Origin: Desulfoferula sp040751985
Lineage (GTDB): Bacteria > Desulfobacterota > Desulfarculia > Desulfarculales > Desulfarculaceae
Length of the DNA: 64,000 bases
Direction: 5' to 3'
Assembly (NCBI GenBank): GCA_040751985.1
Contig: JBFMFU010000063.1
Location: forward strand, 1-64,000
The translations under genes and the position numbers were made by a program. Shown piece by piece: positions 1 to 8,227 of the stretch. The notes below the pieces were generated by a model that was not told where the DNA came from, ran no database searches, and saw only the letters and a list, made by a program, of their open reading frames with translations. The first letter of the stretch is position 1. Every line of letters begins with the position of its first letter.

Positions 1-34
1 CCGTGGTCCTGGCATTCTGATGAGGGTTGCTCAT
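1..34 (-). CDS. Transposase, IS481-like (5' end only, runs off the window)
   Basis: Only the first 11 codons are inside the window. The reading starts MSNPHQNARTT, which resembles the N-terminus of IS481-type DDE transposases (typically a short lead followed by an H-x-NAR-x-T segment). A GGGAG ribosome-binding site lies about 6 bases upstream of the ATG. The upstream 87 bases look like an element terminus rather than host sequence. With so little protein visible the family call is tentative; the alternative is an unrelated small ORF. Confidence 0.45.
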   Translation of the reverse strand, partial: MSNPHQNARTT

Positions 35-121
35 GCGGCTCTCCCAGTTTGGATCCGGTGATCTCTTCAACCACCAGTCTCCAAAACTGGAACCGTGTGA
101 ACAACCTCTTTAGCATTTACA
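1..121 (-). mobile_element. Partial insertion sequence end abutting msrP
   Basis: Read on the minus strand this stretch begins TGTAAATGCTAAAGAGG just past the msrP stop codon and leads into the putative transposase start. A terminal TGT and a short leader before the transposase fit IS481-type elements. It contains a small inverted repeat (CCAGT ... ACTGG near 93-109). The other end and target duplication lie outside the window, so the boundary at 121 is inferred. Confidence 0.4.
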
Positions 122-122
122 C

Positions 123-1130
123 CTAGCCCTTGCCGAAGCCGTAGCGCGGGTCGCTCTCCTTTAGGCCCGCGTACAGATGGGCCACATAGGAGCCGTAGCC
201 GTTGTAGAGCTGGGTGGCCCGGCGCTCGCCGGTGCCCAGCAGGCGCTCGTACCTCTGGGACCAGCGCGGGTGGGGCCTGTCCGGGTTCACGTTGGACCAG
301 AAGTCGTACTCGTCTGGCCCCAGGGTGTTCCAGAAGGTCCGGGGCTGCTGGGCCACCAGCTCGATGCGGGTGATGGACTTGGGCCCCTTGAAGCCATACT
401 TCCAGGGTAGGATCACCCGGATGGGCGCGCCGTGCTGCTTGGGCAGCTCGTGGCCGTAGATGCCCACGGTGACCAAGGCCAGCTCGTTCATGGCCTCGGG
501 CAGGGTCAGGCCCTCGAAGTAGGGCCAGAGCTGGTAGGCGTCGCTGTCGTTCTGGGACGGAGCCTGGTCCCGCTTGAGAAACGACAAGAAGCGCACGTAG
601 CGGGCTTGGGGCAGGGGCTGGGCCTTCTTCAGGAGCCGGTGCAGGGGGAAGCCGATCCAGGGCACGGCCATGGCCCAGGCCTCCACGCAGCGGAAGCGGT
701 ACAGCCGCTCCTCCAGTTTCTGGCCGGCGATGAGCTCCTTTACGTCGTAGATAACCGGGTTCTGGACCAGGCCGGTGATCTCCACCTGCCAGGGCTTGGT
801 CTGGAAGCGCTCCACCCGCGGCCACACGTTCTTGGTGGGAGTGAACTCGTAGAAGTTGTTGAAGCCGGCCGCCACCCGGCGCTCGGTGAGGGGCCGGTCC
901 AGGCTGAAGCGGGCGTCGCGCTGGCTCTTCAAGGGCGCCAGGTCCTTGAGGGTGTCCTCCAGGGTGAAGCCCGGCCCGGCCAGGGCCCGGCCGCCGCTCA
1001 GCCCCAGGCCTATGCTGGCCACGCCCAGGGCCTGGATGAAGCGCCGCCGGTTCAGCCACACGTGCTCTGGCGTCACCTCGTCGCTGGGCAGCATGAATCG
1101 GCTGGGGACGGCCGCAAGCTTGTTGCTCAT
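123..1130 (-). CDS. msrP: Protein-methionine-sulfoxide reductase catalytic subunit MsrP
   Basis: Periplasmic molybdopterin enzyme that reduces methionine sulfoxide in oxidised envelope proteins. The 335-residue product has a twin-arginine signal (NRRRFIQALG, about residues 28-37) followed by a hydrophobic stretch and AGP cleavage region, then the sulfite-oxidase-like fold. Cys148 in YRFRCVEAW is the expected molybdenum ligand. Length matches the family. Start is the ATG at 1130, downstream of a GGAGAG site. The membrane haem partner MsrQ, usually next to msrP, is not visible: the position immediately downstream is occupied by an insertion-element end. Assignment is firm; physiological electron supply here is unknown. 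Confidence 0.93.
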   Translation of the reverse strand: MSNKLAAVPSRFMLPSDEVTPEHVWLNRRRFIQALGVASIGLGLSGGRALAGPGFTLEDTLKDLAPLKSQRDARFSLDRPLTERRVAAGFNNFYEFTPTKNVWPRVERFQTKPWQVEITGLVQNPVIYDVKELIAGQKLEERLYRFRCVEAWAMAVPWIGFPLHRLLKKAQPLPQARYVRFLSFLKRDQAPSQNDSDAYQLWPYFEGLTLPEAMNELALVTVGIYGHELPKQHGAPIRVILPWKYGFKGPKSITRIELVAQQPRTFWNTLGPDEYDFWSNVNPDRPHPRWSQRYERLLGTGERRATQLYNGYGSYVAHLYAGLKESDPRYGFGKG

Positions 1131-1193
1131 GACAAACTCTCCTCTGGCTGGGTGGAGCCTGGCCGCGCCCTGGCGCTGTCCACGCAGCGGCGG

Positions 1194-1901
1194 CTACTTT
1201 TTCTCCCGCACCAGGGGCACGAAGCGCACCGCCATCAGGCCGCGGGTGGTCACCTTGCCCTGAGCGCTCTTTTCCACCAGGGTCAGCTCCTCGATGCCGC
1301 CGGAGCCCACCGGGATGATCATGCGGCCGCCGGGCCTGAGCTGCTCCACCAGCGGCGGGGGTATGTGCGGGGCGGCGGCGGTGACGATGATGGCGTCAAA
1401 GGGCGCCTCCTGGGGCCAGCCCTTGTAGCCGTCGCCTACCTTGAGCCGCACTGCGCCATAGCCCAGGCGCTTGAGGTCCGCCGCCGCCCGGCGGGAGAGC
1501 GCCGGCAGTATTTCTATAGAGTAAACCTTGGCCCCCATGGCCGCCAGGACCGCGGCCTGGTAGCCGGAGCCGGTGCCTATCTCCAGCACCTTTTGCCCCG
1601 CCTTCAGGTGCAAGGCTTCGCTCATGTAGGCCACGATGTAGGGCTGGGAGATGGTCTGGCCCTGGCCGATGGGCAGGGGATGGTCGTTGTAGGCCATGCC
1701 CCGCAGCTCCTCGGGCACGAACTCGTGGCGGGGCACCGTGCGCATGGCCTTCAGCACCGCCGGGTCGCTGACGCCCCGCGCCACGATCTGGCGCTCGACC
1801 ATCCTCTGGCGCAGGGTGGCGTAGTCCTGGTCCGCGGCGGCCGGCAGGGCCGCGGCCAGGATCAGGGCGGCCAACAGGGCCGCAAAGCGCCTGTGTCCCA
1901 T
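1194..1901 (-). CDS. pcm: Protein-L-isoaspartate O-methyltransferase, exported form
   Basis: Methylates L-isoaspartyl residues of damaged proteins using S-adenosylmethionine. The 235-residue product shows the family features: MVERQIVARGVSDPAVLKAM near the N-terminus, the SAM-binding loop GTGSGYQAAVLA, and RPGGRMIIPVG near the C-terminus. Unlike the usual cytosolic enzyme, it opens with an apparent Sec signal peptide (about residues 1-23, ending AAA-AD), implying repair of periplasmic proteins. Proximity to msrP, another periplasmic protein-repair enzyme, supports that idea. Confidence in the family is high; export is inferred from the leader. Confidence 0.9.
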   Translation of the reverse strand: MGHRRFAALLAALILAAALPAAADQDYATLRQRMVERQIVARGVSDPAVLKAMRTVPRHEFVPEELRGMAYNDHPLPIGQGQTISQPYIVAYMSEALHLKAGQKVLEIGTGSGYQAAVLAAMGAKVYSIEILPALSRRAAADLKRLGYGAVRLKVGDGYKGWPQEAPFDAIIVTAAAPHIPPPLVEQLRPGGRMIIPVGSGGIEELTLVEKSAQGKVTTRGLMAVRFVPLVREKK

Positions 1902-1955
1902 ATCGCGCCTCCGCAGATGAGGGCCCCTGCCCTACGCCGAGGCCCTGGTTTTTGC

Positions 1956-2636
1956 TTAGTCCGCCCGGTGCTCCTGGCCGTAGGGGCAATGGGGCAGCAG
2001 GCCGCACTCCGGGCAGGCTGGCTTGCGGCTGTGGCAGACCTGACGGCCGTGCAGGATTACCTGGTGGCTGAACCTGGTCCAGCGCTGGCGGGGAATGAGC
2101 TCCATCAGCTCGAACTCGGCCTTGACCGCGTCGGTCTGGGCAGTGAACTCCAGGCGGCGGCAGACCCGGCCCACGTGGGTGTCCACGGTGATGCCCGGCA
2201 GGCCGAAGGCCGCGCCCAGTACCACGTTGGCCGTCTTGCGCCCCACCCCAGGCAGCTTGATCAGGGCCTCTAAGTCCGGCGGCACCTGGCCGGCGTGCTC
2301 GGCCACCAGGGTCCGGGCCGCGCCCAGGATGGACTTGGCCTTGTTGCGGAAAAAGCCGGTGGGCCGCACCGCCTCCTCCAGCGCGCCCAGGTCGGCCTTG
2401 GCAAAGGCCTGCACTGTGGGGTAACGCTTGAACAGGCCGGGGGTGACCTGGTTCACCCGCTCGTCGGTGCACTGGGCGCTGAGGATGGTGGCCACCAAGA
2501 GCTGCCAGGGGTCGCCGAAGTGCAGGGCGCATTGGGCCTGGGGGTACAGGCGCTCCAAGGTCCGCAGCACCGCGGCCACCCGCTTGGGATCCGGCGGCGG
2601 GAACTTTTTACTGCTCTGGGCCTGGCCGTGGGTCAA
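1956..2636 (-). CDS. nth: Endonuclease III, DNA glycosylase/AP lyase
   Basis: Base-excision repair enzyme that removes oxidised pyrimidines and cleaves the abasic site. The 226-residue product has the helix-hairpin-helix LPGVGRKTA with the catalytic lysine, the catalytic aspartate in ITVDTHVGRV, and a canonical C-x6-C-x2-C-x5-C iron-sulfur loop at the C-terminus. The start is a TTG at 2636, placed one base from the stop codon of the upstream cyclophilin gene and preceded by a GGAGGAG site inside that gene's end, so the two are probably translationally coupled. Length and motifs are standard. Confidence 0.95.
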   Translation of the reverse strand: MTHGQAQSSKKFPPPDPKRVAAVLRTLERLYPQAQCALHFGDPWQLLVATILSAQCTDERVNQVTPGLFKRYPTVQAFAKADLGALEEAVRPTGFFRNKAKSILGAARTLVAEHAGQVPPDLEALIKLPGVGRKTANVVLGAAFGLPGITVDTHVGRVCRRLEFTAQTDAVKAEFELMELIPRQRWTRFSHQVILHGRQVCHSRKPACPECGLLPHCPYGQEHRAD

Positions 2637-2637
2637 G

Positions 2638-3264
2638 CTACTCCTCCACCACCACCGCCTTGTTGATCACCACCGGCTTGACCGGCACGTCTTGGTGCAT
2701 GCCCTTGGTGGTGGTGGCCACGCCCTTGATCTGGTCCACCACGTCCTGGCCGGCGGTCACCTTGCCGAACACGGCGTAACCCCAGCCCTGGGGGTTCTTG
2801 CCGCTGTGGTTCAGGAAGTCGTTGTCGGCCACGTTGATGAAGAACTGGGCCGTGGCGCTGTGGGGGTCCATGGTGCGGGCCATGGCCACGGTGTACTTGT
2901 CGTTCATGAGGCCGTTGTCGGCCTCGTTGGTGATGGGGTTGCCGGTGGGCTTGGTCTGCATGTCCGCGGTCAGGCCGCCGCCCTGGATCATGAAGCCGTC
3001 GATGACGCGGTGGAAAACGGTGCCGTCGTAGAAGCCCTTCTTGACATAGGCCAGGAAGTTGGCGGTGGTCTTGGGCGCCTTGGCGGCGTCCAGCTCCAGG
3101 GTGATGTCGCCCATGCTGGTCTGCAACTTAACCACGGGATGGCTCCTTGCGCCGGCGGCCTGGGCCCCGGCCGTAAAGGTGAGGATGAGGGCCAGGCTGA
3201 GCACCAGCGCCCAGACCGCGGCCCGGAGATGGCTAAAGCGGGTTGCGTCTTTCATGAAGGCCAC
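2638..3264 (-). CDS. Cyclophilin-type peptidyl-prolyl cis-trans isomerase, exported
   Basis: Catalyses proline cis/trans isomerisation during protein folding. The 208-residue product has an N-terminal hydrophobic leader (about residues 12-37, ending AQAAGA) indicating export, then a cyclophilin domain with FHRVIDGFMIQGGG and the active-site strand ATAQFFINVADNDFL. The C-terminal KPVVINKAVVVEE is typical of bacterial periplasmic cyclophilins. It directly precedes nth in the same transcript. The specific client is unknown; ppiA-like is a reasonable alternative name. Confidence 0.9.
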   Translation of the reverse strand: MAFMKDATRFSHLRAAVWALVLSLALILTFTAGAQAAGARSHPVVKLQTSMGDITLELDAAKAPKTTANFLAYVKKGFYDGTVFHRVIDGFMIQGGGLTADMQTKPTGNPITNEADNGLMNDKYTVAMARTMDPHSATAQFFINVADNDFLNHSGKNPQGWGYAVFGKVTAGQDVVDQIKGVATTTKGMHQDVPVKPVVINKAVVVEE

Positions 3265-3318
3265 TCCTGCCCCGGCGTCACCGGCCCTGGAGGCACGGAC
3301 CGCGGCCAGGGGCCGCGC

Positions 3319-3981
3319 TTACAGAATCACCACCTGCTTGATAAAACGAACCACCTCGGCCGGGTCGTCCATGACCCGGAAGTAGTCCAGGTCTTCGGGG
3401 CTGATCTTGCCGCCGCGCAGGTGCTTTTCTTTTATCCATTCTACCAGCCCCTGCCAGTATTCGCTGCCCATCAAGAGCACCGGGAAGGGCCGGATGCGCT
3501 TGGTCTGGATCAGGGTCAGGGCCTCGCTCAGCTCGTCCAGGGTGCCGTAGCCGCCGGGCATGACGATATAGGCCACCGAGTACTTTACGAAGATCACCTT
3601 GCGCACAAAGAAGTAGCGGAAGCTCAGGCGCACGTTGGCATAGGGGTTGGGCCGCTGCTCAAAGGGCAGCTCGATGTTCAGCCCCACCGAGTGGCCGCCC
3701 GCCTCGGTGGCCCCCTTGTTGCCGGCCTCCATCACCCCCCCGCCGCCGCCGGTGATCACCGAGAAGCCGGCCTCGGCCAGGCGGCGGCCCATCTCCTCGG
3801 CCAGGGCGTACTCCGGGCTGCCGGGGGTCACCCGCCCGGAGCCGAAGATGGACACGCCTTTGGGCACCTGGCTCATGGTGTCTATGGCGTCCACGAACTC
3901 ACTGATGATGCGGAACATGCGCCAGGATTCCTGGGCCGATAGGGCGTCTATTACGTACTGCTGCTCGATCTTGTTCGGCAT
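3319..3981 (-). CDS. LOG-family Rossmann-fold protein (lysine decarboxylase-like)
   Basis: The 220-residue product carries the LOG signature: a glycine-rich GGGGGVMEAGNKGA segment and PGGYGTLDE. Characterised LOG proteins are cytokinin riboside 5'-monophosphate phosphoribohydrolases or related nucleotide 5'-monophosphate nucleosidases. In bacteria of this type the substrate is generally unknown, and the old label lysine decarboxylase is misleading. Upstream residues SWRMFRIISEFVDAIDTMS match the longer TIGR00730-like subgroup. It is divergent from the beta-CASP nuclease gene. Confidence 0.88.
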   Translation of the reverse strand: MPNKIEQQYVIDALSAQESWRMFRIISEFVDAIDTMSQVPKGVSIFGSGRVTPGSPEYALAEEMGRRLAEAGFSVITGGGGGVMEAGNKGATEAGGHSVGLNIELPFEQRPNPYANVRLSFRYFFVRKVIFVKYSVAYIVMPGGYGTLDELSEALTLIQTKRIRPFPVLLMGSEYWQGLVEWIKEKHLRGGKISPEDLDYFRVMDDPAEVVRFIKQVVIL

Positions 3982-4130
3982 GGGTTTTCCTCTTGCGGCT
4001 GGGCGTCCGGCCGAAGGTGAATTTTCCGGCGCCTGTTATACTAAGGGCGGCCGCCATGTATCGTCTCCCTTTAGGTTGCCCACTGTCAAGGCGAAGCCGG
4101 CCGGGCAGCCGCCAATCCAAGGAGTTTGCC
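3982..4130. other. Divergent intergenic region between LOG gene and beta-CASP nuclease
   Basis: These 149 bases separate two divergently transcribed genes and must hold promoters for both. The plus-strand gene has an AAGGAG site just before its ATG at 4131. No clear sigma-70 hexamer pair or operator is apparent to me. Confidence 0.4.
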
Positions 4131-5726
4131 ATGCGCATAACCTGCTTGGGCGCCGCCCGCACCGTGACCGGATCATCCTATCTGGTGGAACTGGACGATG
4201 ACCGCTGTTTCCTGGTGGACTGCGGCATGTTCCAGGGCAGCCGGCAGTTGGAGCGGCGCAACTGGCTCAACCGGCCCTACCGGGTGGGCGACCTGGCCGG
4301 TATCTTCATCACCCACGCCCACATCGACCACTCGGGCCTGGTGCCGCGCCTGGTGCGCCAGGGCTACCGGGCGCCCATCTACGCCACTCAGCCCACCTGC
4401 GACCTGCTCAAGATACTCTGGCTGGATTCGGCCAACATCCAGGAGTTCGAGGCCGACTGGCAGAGCCGCAAGAACAACCGCCAGGGCCGGGACAGCGTGG
4501 AGCCCCTATACACCACCCCCGACGCCCAGGCGGCCATCGAGCTGCTGCATCCCCTGGAGCTGGAATGCTACCAAACCCTGATCCCAGGGGTGGAGAGCTG
4601 CTTCGTGGGCGCCGGGCACATCCTGGGCGCGGCCAGCCTGCAGGTCAACCTGCAGTCCGACGGCGGTTACCACTCGGTGGGCTTCTCCGGCGACATCGGC
4701 CGCCCCAACCAGCTCATCGTGCCCGACCCCAGCCCCATGAACCCGGTGAACACCCTGTTCATGGAGACCACCTACGGCAACCGCAACCACAAGTCTCTGG
4801 CCGAAAGCCAGGCCGAGCTGCTGGAGGTAGTGCACCAGGCCTACAAGGATGGCGGCAAGGTGGTCATCCCGGTGTTCGCCGTGGAGCGCAGCCAGGAGGT
4901 CATCTACACCCTGGCCGCGGCTCAGCGCCGCGGCGAGTTGCCCGCGGACATGCCGGTGTTTTTGGACTCGCCCCTGGCCATCAACGCCACCCTCATCTTC
5001 CGCGAGCACCCCGAGTACTTCGACAAGGAGACCCAGGACATCCTGGCCGCGGGCGACACTCCTCTTAATATGCCCAACCTCAAGTTCACCTCCTCGGTGG
5101 AGGAGAGCCAGGCCATCAACCGGGTGCTAGGCCCGGCCGTCATCATGGCCGGCAGCGGCATGGGCAACGCCGGGCGCATCAAGCACCACCTGAAGCACAA
5201 CCTCTGGCGGCCCAACTGCCACGTGGTCATCGTGGGCTTCCAGGCCAAGGGCACCACCGGCCGCCTGTTGGTGGATGGCGCCAGCAAGGTCAAGATCTTC
5301 CGCGAGGACGTGGCCGTGCGCGCCCACGTCCACACCATCAACGGCTTCTCGGCCCACGCCGGCCAGGACGAGCTCTTGAAGTGGCTGGAGCCCCTGGCCC
5401 GGCCCGGGGTCAAGGTCAACCTGATGCACGGCGAGGAGGAGTCCACCCTGGCCTTCAAGAAACTGGCCTCCGAGCGCTTCCCGCGGGCGCGCTTCCACGT
5501 GCCCCGCTGGAACGAGGTCATCGAGCTGCGGCCCATGCCCAAGGAGGTGCGGCCGGTAGAGCCGGCGGCCCTGGTGGAGCAGGTGCTGGCCCTCAGCCAG
5601 CGGCTGGCCGCCCTGGCCCACCGCCTGGAGGCGCCCCAGGCCGCCCTGGACCCGGCCCAAGCCGCGGCCCTGCAAGAGGCCCTGCAGGCCGCCGATCAGG
5701 CGGCGCGGGCCGGGGAGGCGCTGTAG
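4131..5726 (+). CDS. Beta-CASP metallo-beta-lactamase-fold RNase (CPSF/YsH1-like)
   Basis: Predicted zinc-dependent RNA-processing nuclease of 531 residues. The N-terminus MRITCLGAARTVTGSSYLV, the HAHIDHSG metal motif, a later GAGHILGAAS histidine, METTYGNR, and the FSAHAGQ C-terminal motif are those of bacterial CPSF73-like beta-CASP enzymes. The beta-CASP insert includes FLDSPLAINAT and GSGMGNAGRIKHHL. I chose the ATG at 4131 over the longer frame because AAGGAG lies just upstream and homologous sequence begins there. It is first in a run of co-directional genes reaching 14387, two of which are also RNA-related. Confidence 0.92.
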   Translation: MRITCLGAARTVTGSSYLVELDDDRCFLVDCGMFQGSRQLERRNWLNRPYRVGDLAGIFITHAHIDHSGLVPRLVRQGYRAPIYATQPTCDLLKILWLDSANIQEFEADWQSRKNNRQGRDSVEPLYTTPDAQAAIELLHPLELECYQTLIPGVESCFVGAGHILGAASLQVNLQSDGGYHSVGFSGDIGRPNQLIVPDPSPMNPVNTLFMETTYGNRNHKSLAESQAELLEVVHQAYKDGGKVVIPVFAVERSQEVIYTLAAAQRRGELPADMPVFLDSPLAINATLIFREHPEYFDKETQDILAAGDTPLNMPNLKFTSSVEESQAINRVLGPAVIMAGSGMGNAGRIKHHLKHNLWRPNCHVVIVGFQAKGTTGRLLVDGASKVKIFREDVAVRAHVHTINGFSAHAGQDELLKWLEPLARPGVKVNLMHGEEESTLAFKKLASERFPRARFHVPRWNEVIELRPMPKEVRPVEPAALVEQVLALSQRLAALAHRLEAPQAALDPAQAAALQEALQAADQAARAGEAL

Positions 5727-8216
5727 TTGCAGGGGCGCGAAGAGCTGCTCTGCCAGGTAGAGCATCCCGCCCGCTACCTGGGCGGGGAGGCCGGCTGCGT
5801 GGTCAAGGACCCGGCCCAGGTGCGCCTCTGGCTGGCCCTGGCCTTCCCCGAGGTCTACGAGATCGCCATGAGCCACCTGGGGCTCAAGGTGCTCTACGAG
5901 GCCCTGGCCCCGCGGCCGGAGGTGGCCGCCGAGCGGGTCTTCTGCCCCTGGACCGACCTCATGGCCCTGCTCACGCAGCAGGGCCAGGGGCCCTGGTCCC
6001 TGGAGAGCGGCCGGCCCCTGGCCGACTTCGACGTGATCGGCTTCTCTTTCCAGTACGAGCTGACCTACACCAATGCCCTGCACATGCTGCGCCTGGCCAA
6101 GGTGCCCCTGCGCCGGGAGGAGCGCGGCCCAGAGCACCCCCTGGTAATCGCCGGCGGGCCCTGCATGGTAAACCCCGAGCCCCTGGCCGAGTTCCTGGAC
6201 CTGGCCGTGGTGGGCGAGGCCGAGGAGCTTATCCACCCCCTGCTGGATTTGCTGCTCCGGGCCAAGGAAGAGGCCTGGCCGCGCGAGGCGCTTTATCGCC
6301 AAGCTGCGGAGCTGGAGGGGGTCTACGCGCCGGCCCTGTTTAAGCCGCGCTATCAGGACGGCCGTTTGCAGGAGATAACGCCCCTGGACCCGGCCCGGCC
6401 CAAGGTGCGGCGGCGGGTGGTGGCTGACCTGGCCGCCCAGGCCCCGCCTCTGCAACCGGTGCTGCCCACGGTGCAGCCGGTGCACGACCGCCTGGGCCTG
6501 GAGGTGGCCCGGGGCTGCACCCGCGGCTGCCGCTTCTGCCAGGCCGGCTTCATCTACCGCCCGGTGCGCGAGCGGCCGGCCCAGCAGGTGCTGGAGGCGG
6601 CCCTGGCCGGCCTGGCTGGTAGCGGCCTGGAGGAGGTGGCGCTGCTGTCGCTGTCCACCAGCGACTACTCCTGCGTGGAGCCCCTGGCCGCGGCCCTGAT
6701 GGACGCCCTGGCCCCGCGGCGGGTGAGCCTGAGCCTGCCCTCACTGCGCATGGACTCCCTGGGCCCGGAGCTGATCGCCCAGATCAAGCGGGTGCGCAAG
6801 ACCGGCTTCACCCTGGCCCCGGAGGCGGGCAGCCAGCGCCTGCGCCAGGTGATCAACAAGAACCTGACTGAAGAGCAGATTCTAGCCGCGGTGCGGGCCG
6901 TGTTCAGCATGTCCTGGAACCTGGTCAAGCTCTACTTCATGCTGGGCCTGCCCACCGAGACCGACGAGGACATCGCGGCCCTGGGTCGGCTCTGCGAGCT
7001 GGTGGCCGCCGAGGCCCGATCCGTGGGCCGCGGCCGGGGCAAGCGGCCGCTGGTGCACGCCAGCCTGGGCCTGTTCGTGCCCAAGCCCCACACCCCCTTC
7101 CAGTGGGAGGGGCAGATGGACCTGGAGGAGGCCTGGCGCCGCCTGAAGCTGGCCAAGTCGGTGCTGGGCACCGGTGGGGTCAAGGCCAAGTGGCACCACC
7201 CGGCCTCCAGCATCATCGAGGGCGTGCTCTCCCGGGGCGACCGCCGCCTGGTCCCGGTGCTGGAACGGGCCGTGGCCCTGGGCTGCTGCTTCGACGGCTG
7301 GAGCGAGCATCTGGACTACGAGGCCTGGCTGGCCGCCCTGGCTCAGGCCGGCCTATCTCCGGCCGACTACCTGCGGCCCCGGGAACCAAACGAGGCCCTG
7401 CCCTGGGACCACATCGACGTGGGCGTAAGCAAGGATTATCTGTGGGCCGAGCGGCAAAAGGCCCTGGCCGGCCAGGCCACCGGCGACTGCCGCCAGGGCC
7501 GCTGCCTGGACTGCGGGGTCTGCGACCACCAGGAGATCAAGCCCCGCCTGTTCCCAGAGGCCGAGCTGCAGCCCCCGCCGCCGCCCGCGCCCGAACAGGA
7601 GCGCATCAAGTACCGCCTGCGCTTGGAGAAGACCGGCCCGGCCCGCTTCCTGGGCCACCTGGAGACCATGCGCCAGTTGGAGCGCAGCTTCCGGCGGGCC
7701 GGCGTAGAGCTGGCCCACAGCCAGGGCTTCCACCCCCACCCCCTGCTCAAGGCGGCCTCGGCCCTGCCCCTGGGCGTAGAGAGCCTGGTGGAGGTGCTGG
7801 AGGTGGCCACCAGCCGGCCCTACGATCCCGCGGCCCTGCCGGCGATGGTCAACCCCTGCCTGGCCCAAGGCCTGCGCCTGGCCGACGGCCGCCCGGCCCT
7901 GCCCGGCGAGAAGCTCCTGGAGCCGGTGGAGGTGACCTACCGGGTGCGGCCGGCCGCGCCCCTGGACCCGGAGCGCCTGAAGGTCTTTCATGAATCCCCA
8001 GAGTGGATTATGCTAAGGCATTCACCCAAGGGAGAGCGCAGCATAGATTTGAAGTCTGCGGTGCGCCGCCTGGAGCTGGACCAGGAGGGCCTGCTATTGT
8101 GCGTGGGCCGCTCCGGCGGCCGGCCCAAGCCGGCCGAGGTGCTGGTGAGCATCTTCGGCCTCAGCGAGCAGCAGGCCGCCGCCAGCCGGGCCCTGAGGAT
8201 CGCGGCCCAATACTAG
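5727..8216 (+). CDS. B12-binding-like radical SAM protein fused to DUF2344
   Basis: 829-residue protein with an N-terminal cobalamin-binding-like region (about 1-240, no clear B12 histidine motif checked), a radical SAM core with Cys264-x3-Cys268-x2-Cys271 (CTRGCRFC), a cysteine-rich segment near residues 588-602 (CRQGRCLDCGVC), and a C-terminal DUF2344 domain (KYRLRLEKTGPARFLGHLETMRQ). This is the TIGR03960/TIGR03936 pairing seen beside RNase E/G in many anaerobes; a role in RNA modification is often suspected but unproven. The start is a TTG immediately after the upstream stop codon, with GGGGAGG in front. Substrate unknown. Confidence 0.9.
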   Translation: MQGREELLCQVEHPARYLGGEAGCVVKDPAQVRLWLALAFPEVYEIAMSHLGLKVLYEALAPRPEVAAERVFCPWTDLMALLTQQGQGPWSLESGRPLADFDVIGFSFQYELTYTNALHMLRLAKVPLRREERGPEHPLVIAGGPCMVNPEPLAEFLDLAVVGEAEELIHPLLDLLLRAKEEAWPREALYRQAAELEGVYAPALFKPRYQDGRLQEITPLDPARPKVRRRVVADLAAQAPPLQPVLPTVQPVHDRLGLEVARGCTRGCRFCQAGFIYRPVRERPAQQVLEAALAGLAGSGLEEVALLSLSTSDYSCVEPLAAALMDALAPRRVSLSLPSLRMDSLGPELIAQIKRVRKTGFTLAPEAGSQRLRQVINKNLTEEQILAAVRAVFSMSWNLVKLYFMLGLPTETDEDIAALGRLCELVAAEARSVGRGRGKRPLVHASLGLFVPKPHTPFQWEGQMDLEEAWRRLKLAKSVLGTGGVKAKWHHPASSIIEGVLSRGDRRLVPVLERAVALGCCFDGWSEHLDYEAWLAALAQAGLSPADYLRPREPNEALPWDHIDVGVSKDYLWAERQKALAGQATGDCRQGRCLDCGVCDHQEIKPRLFPEAELQPPPPPAPEQERIKYRLRLEKTGPARFLGHLETMRQLERSFRRAGVELAHSQGFHPHPLLKAASALPLGVESLVEVLEVATSRPYDPAALPAMVNPCLAQGLRLADGRPALPGEKLLEPVEVTYRVRPAAPLDPERLKVFHESPEWIMLRHSPKGERSIDLKSAVRRLELDQEGLLLCVGRSGGRPKPAEVLVSIFGLSEQQAAASRALRIAAQY

Positions 8217-8227
8217 AGGCAGCTCAT

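Noticed and set aside
432..2273. 613-codon plus-strand frame over msrP, pcm and nth
   Set aside because: Antisense to three clear genes and no recognisable domain.
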